From Beroe ovata (Eukaryota; Ctenophora; Nuda; Beroida; Beroidae): 36,289 nt of DNA. Positions 35,839 to 36,289 of this stretch are shown piece by piece. The notes beneath the pieces were generated by a model. That model did no database searches. It saw nothing but the letters and a program-made list of their open reading frames with translations, and was not told the DNA's origin. Position numbers and translations under genes: made by a program. The stretch is from NCBI GenBank assembly GCA_946803715.1, contig CAMPET010000429.1:1-36289 (forward strand), given 5' to 3'. Every line of letters starts with the position of its first letter. Within the stretch, counting starts at the first letter, position 1.

Positions 35839-36256
35839 CAATCCTTTTAGCTATAAATATGAAGTCAAATATTCTTTCTACAATACACAATACAAATTAT
35901 AATTGATTTGAATGGATTTAACGATAATAAACATTCACTTTCAAGACTTAAGATAAAAATTTAGTGAAGTTCTGAGTATCTTTACTAAAATTTATCCTTT
36001 GCACTACAACAACTATCTTGCACTGCGTTGAACCAGTTTCACTGCAGTGCAAAATCCCGATCAATTTTTGACCTCTAGTCCTGAGATCAAACGGTATATG
36101 CAGTCGAATGTGTGGAATCAACCCTGACAGCTTCTACTGTCAAAAATGATAATATAATGGAAGGCAACTGCACAACACATGAAATCAGCAAATACCCCAG
36201 CAATATTGTGTGTTAATTTGTTATTGCCATTCAAAATTGATGGAGAAAAACAAACT

Positions 36257-36282
36257 TGAATAGAATAGAATAGAATAGAATG
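36257..36282. repeat. GAATA pentanucleotide repeat
   Basis: About five units of TAGAA/GAATA at the very end of the window. Confidence 0.9.
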
Positions 36283-36289
36283 TTTTTGA

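Larger units (their letters stand above)
34962..36289. other. region of doubtful assembly at window end
   Basis: It carries single unknown bases at 35064, 35502 and 35813, a DSL-like exon on the minus strand, a TGTACA repeat tract and a possible plus-strand exon. From 35900 to the end there is AT-rich DNA without recognisable coding sequence, ending in a GAATA pentamer repeat. Confidence 0.6.

Overview
This is a piece of an animal (metazoan) nuclear genome. The genes are split by many short introns (mostly about 70-330 bases) with GT..AG borders. There are no operons or prokaryotic signals, intergenic DNA is rich in microsatellites and small foldback elements, and the proteins are animal ones: an interferon regulatory factor, RNF121, a ZYG11/ZER1-like LRR protein, a Tctex1-type dynein light chain, a cystine-knot secreted protein and a Delta/DSL-like fragment. 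The compact genes and divergent sequences would fit an early-branching animal such as a sponge, but that is inference. All exon models were built by eye from splice sites and reading-frame phase; every junction quoted keeps the frame.

Layout. (1) 1037-5211 (+): a large secreted protein with three DNRLRE-like modules and a C-terminal cystine knot; its 5' end was not found. (2) 6294-14418 (-): a Tctex1-domain dynein light chain gene. Three constant exons (6294-6945) encode the whole Tctex1 domain. Upstream lie six separate candidate first exons spread over 7 kb (7265-7363, 8752-8868, 9875-10012, 11606-11758, 13456-13569, 14305-14418). Each has its own ATG, and each ends in phase 0 at a GT donor, so each can join the constant part in frame. 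This variable-N-terminus/constant-domain array is the most striking feature of the window. (3) 18438-21280 (-): a complete seven-exon RNF121 RING ubiquitin ligase, with an assembly-type duplication inside one intron. (4) 21281-24336: repeat-rich intergenic DNA with two foldback elements, one carrying perfect 9-base target-site duplications. (5) 24339-27518 (+): a single-pass membrane protein with an acidic tail, possibly of the NICE-3/C1orf43 family. (6) 29124-31942 (+): a complete 13-exon interferon regulatory factor with DNA-binding and IAD domains. (7) 33633-34961 (+, partial): a ZYG11/ZER1-like substrate receptor. (8) 35066-35501 (-): a DSL/Notch-ligand-like exon bounded by single unknown bases.

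The genes do not form a pathway. RNF121 and ZYG11 both belong to ubiquitin ligase systems, but nothing here links them. Single 'n' bases (19504, 35064, 35502, 35813) and an n-run (15884-15891) mark weak assembly points. The end of the window (after about 35040) should be read with caution.
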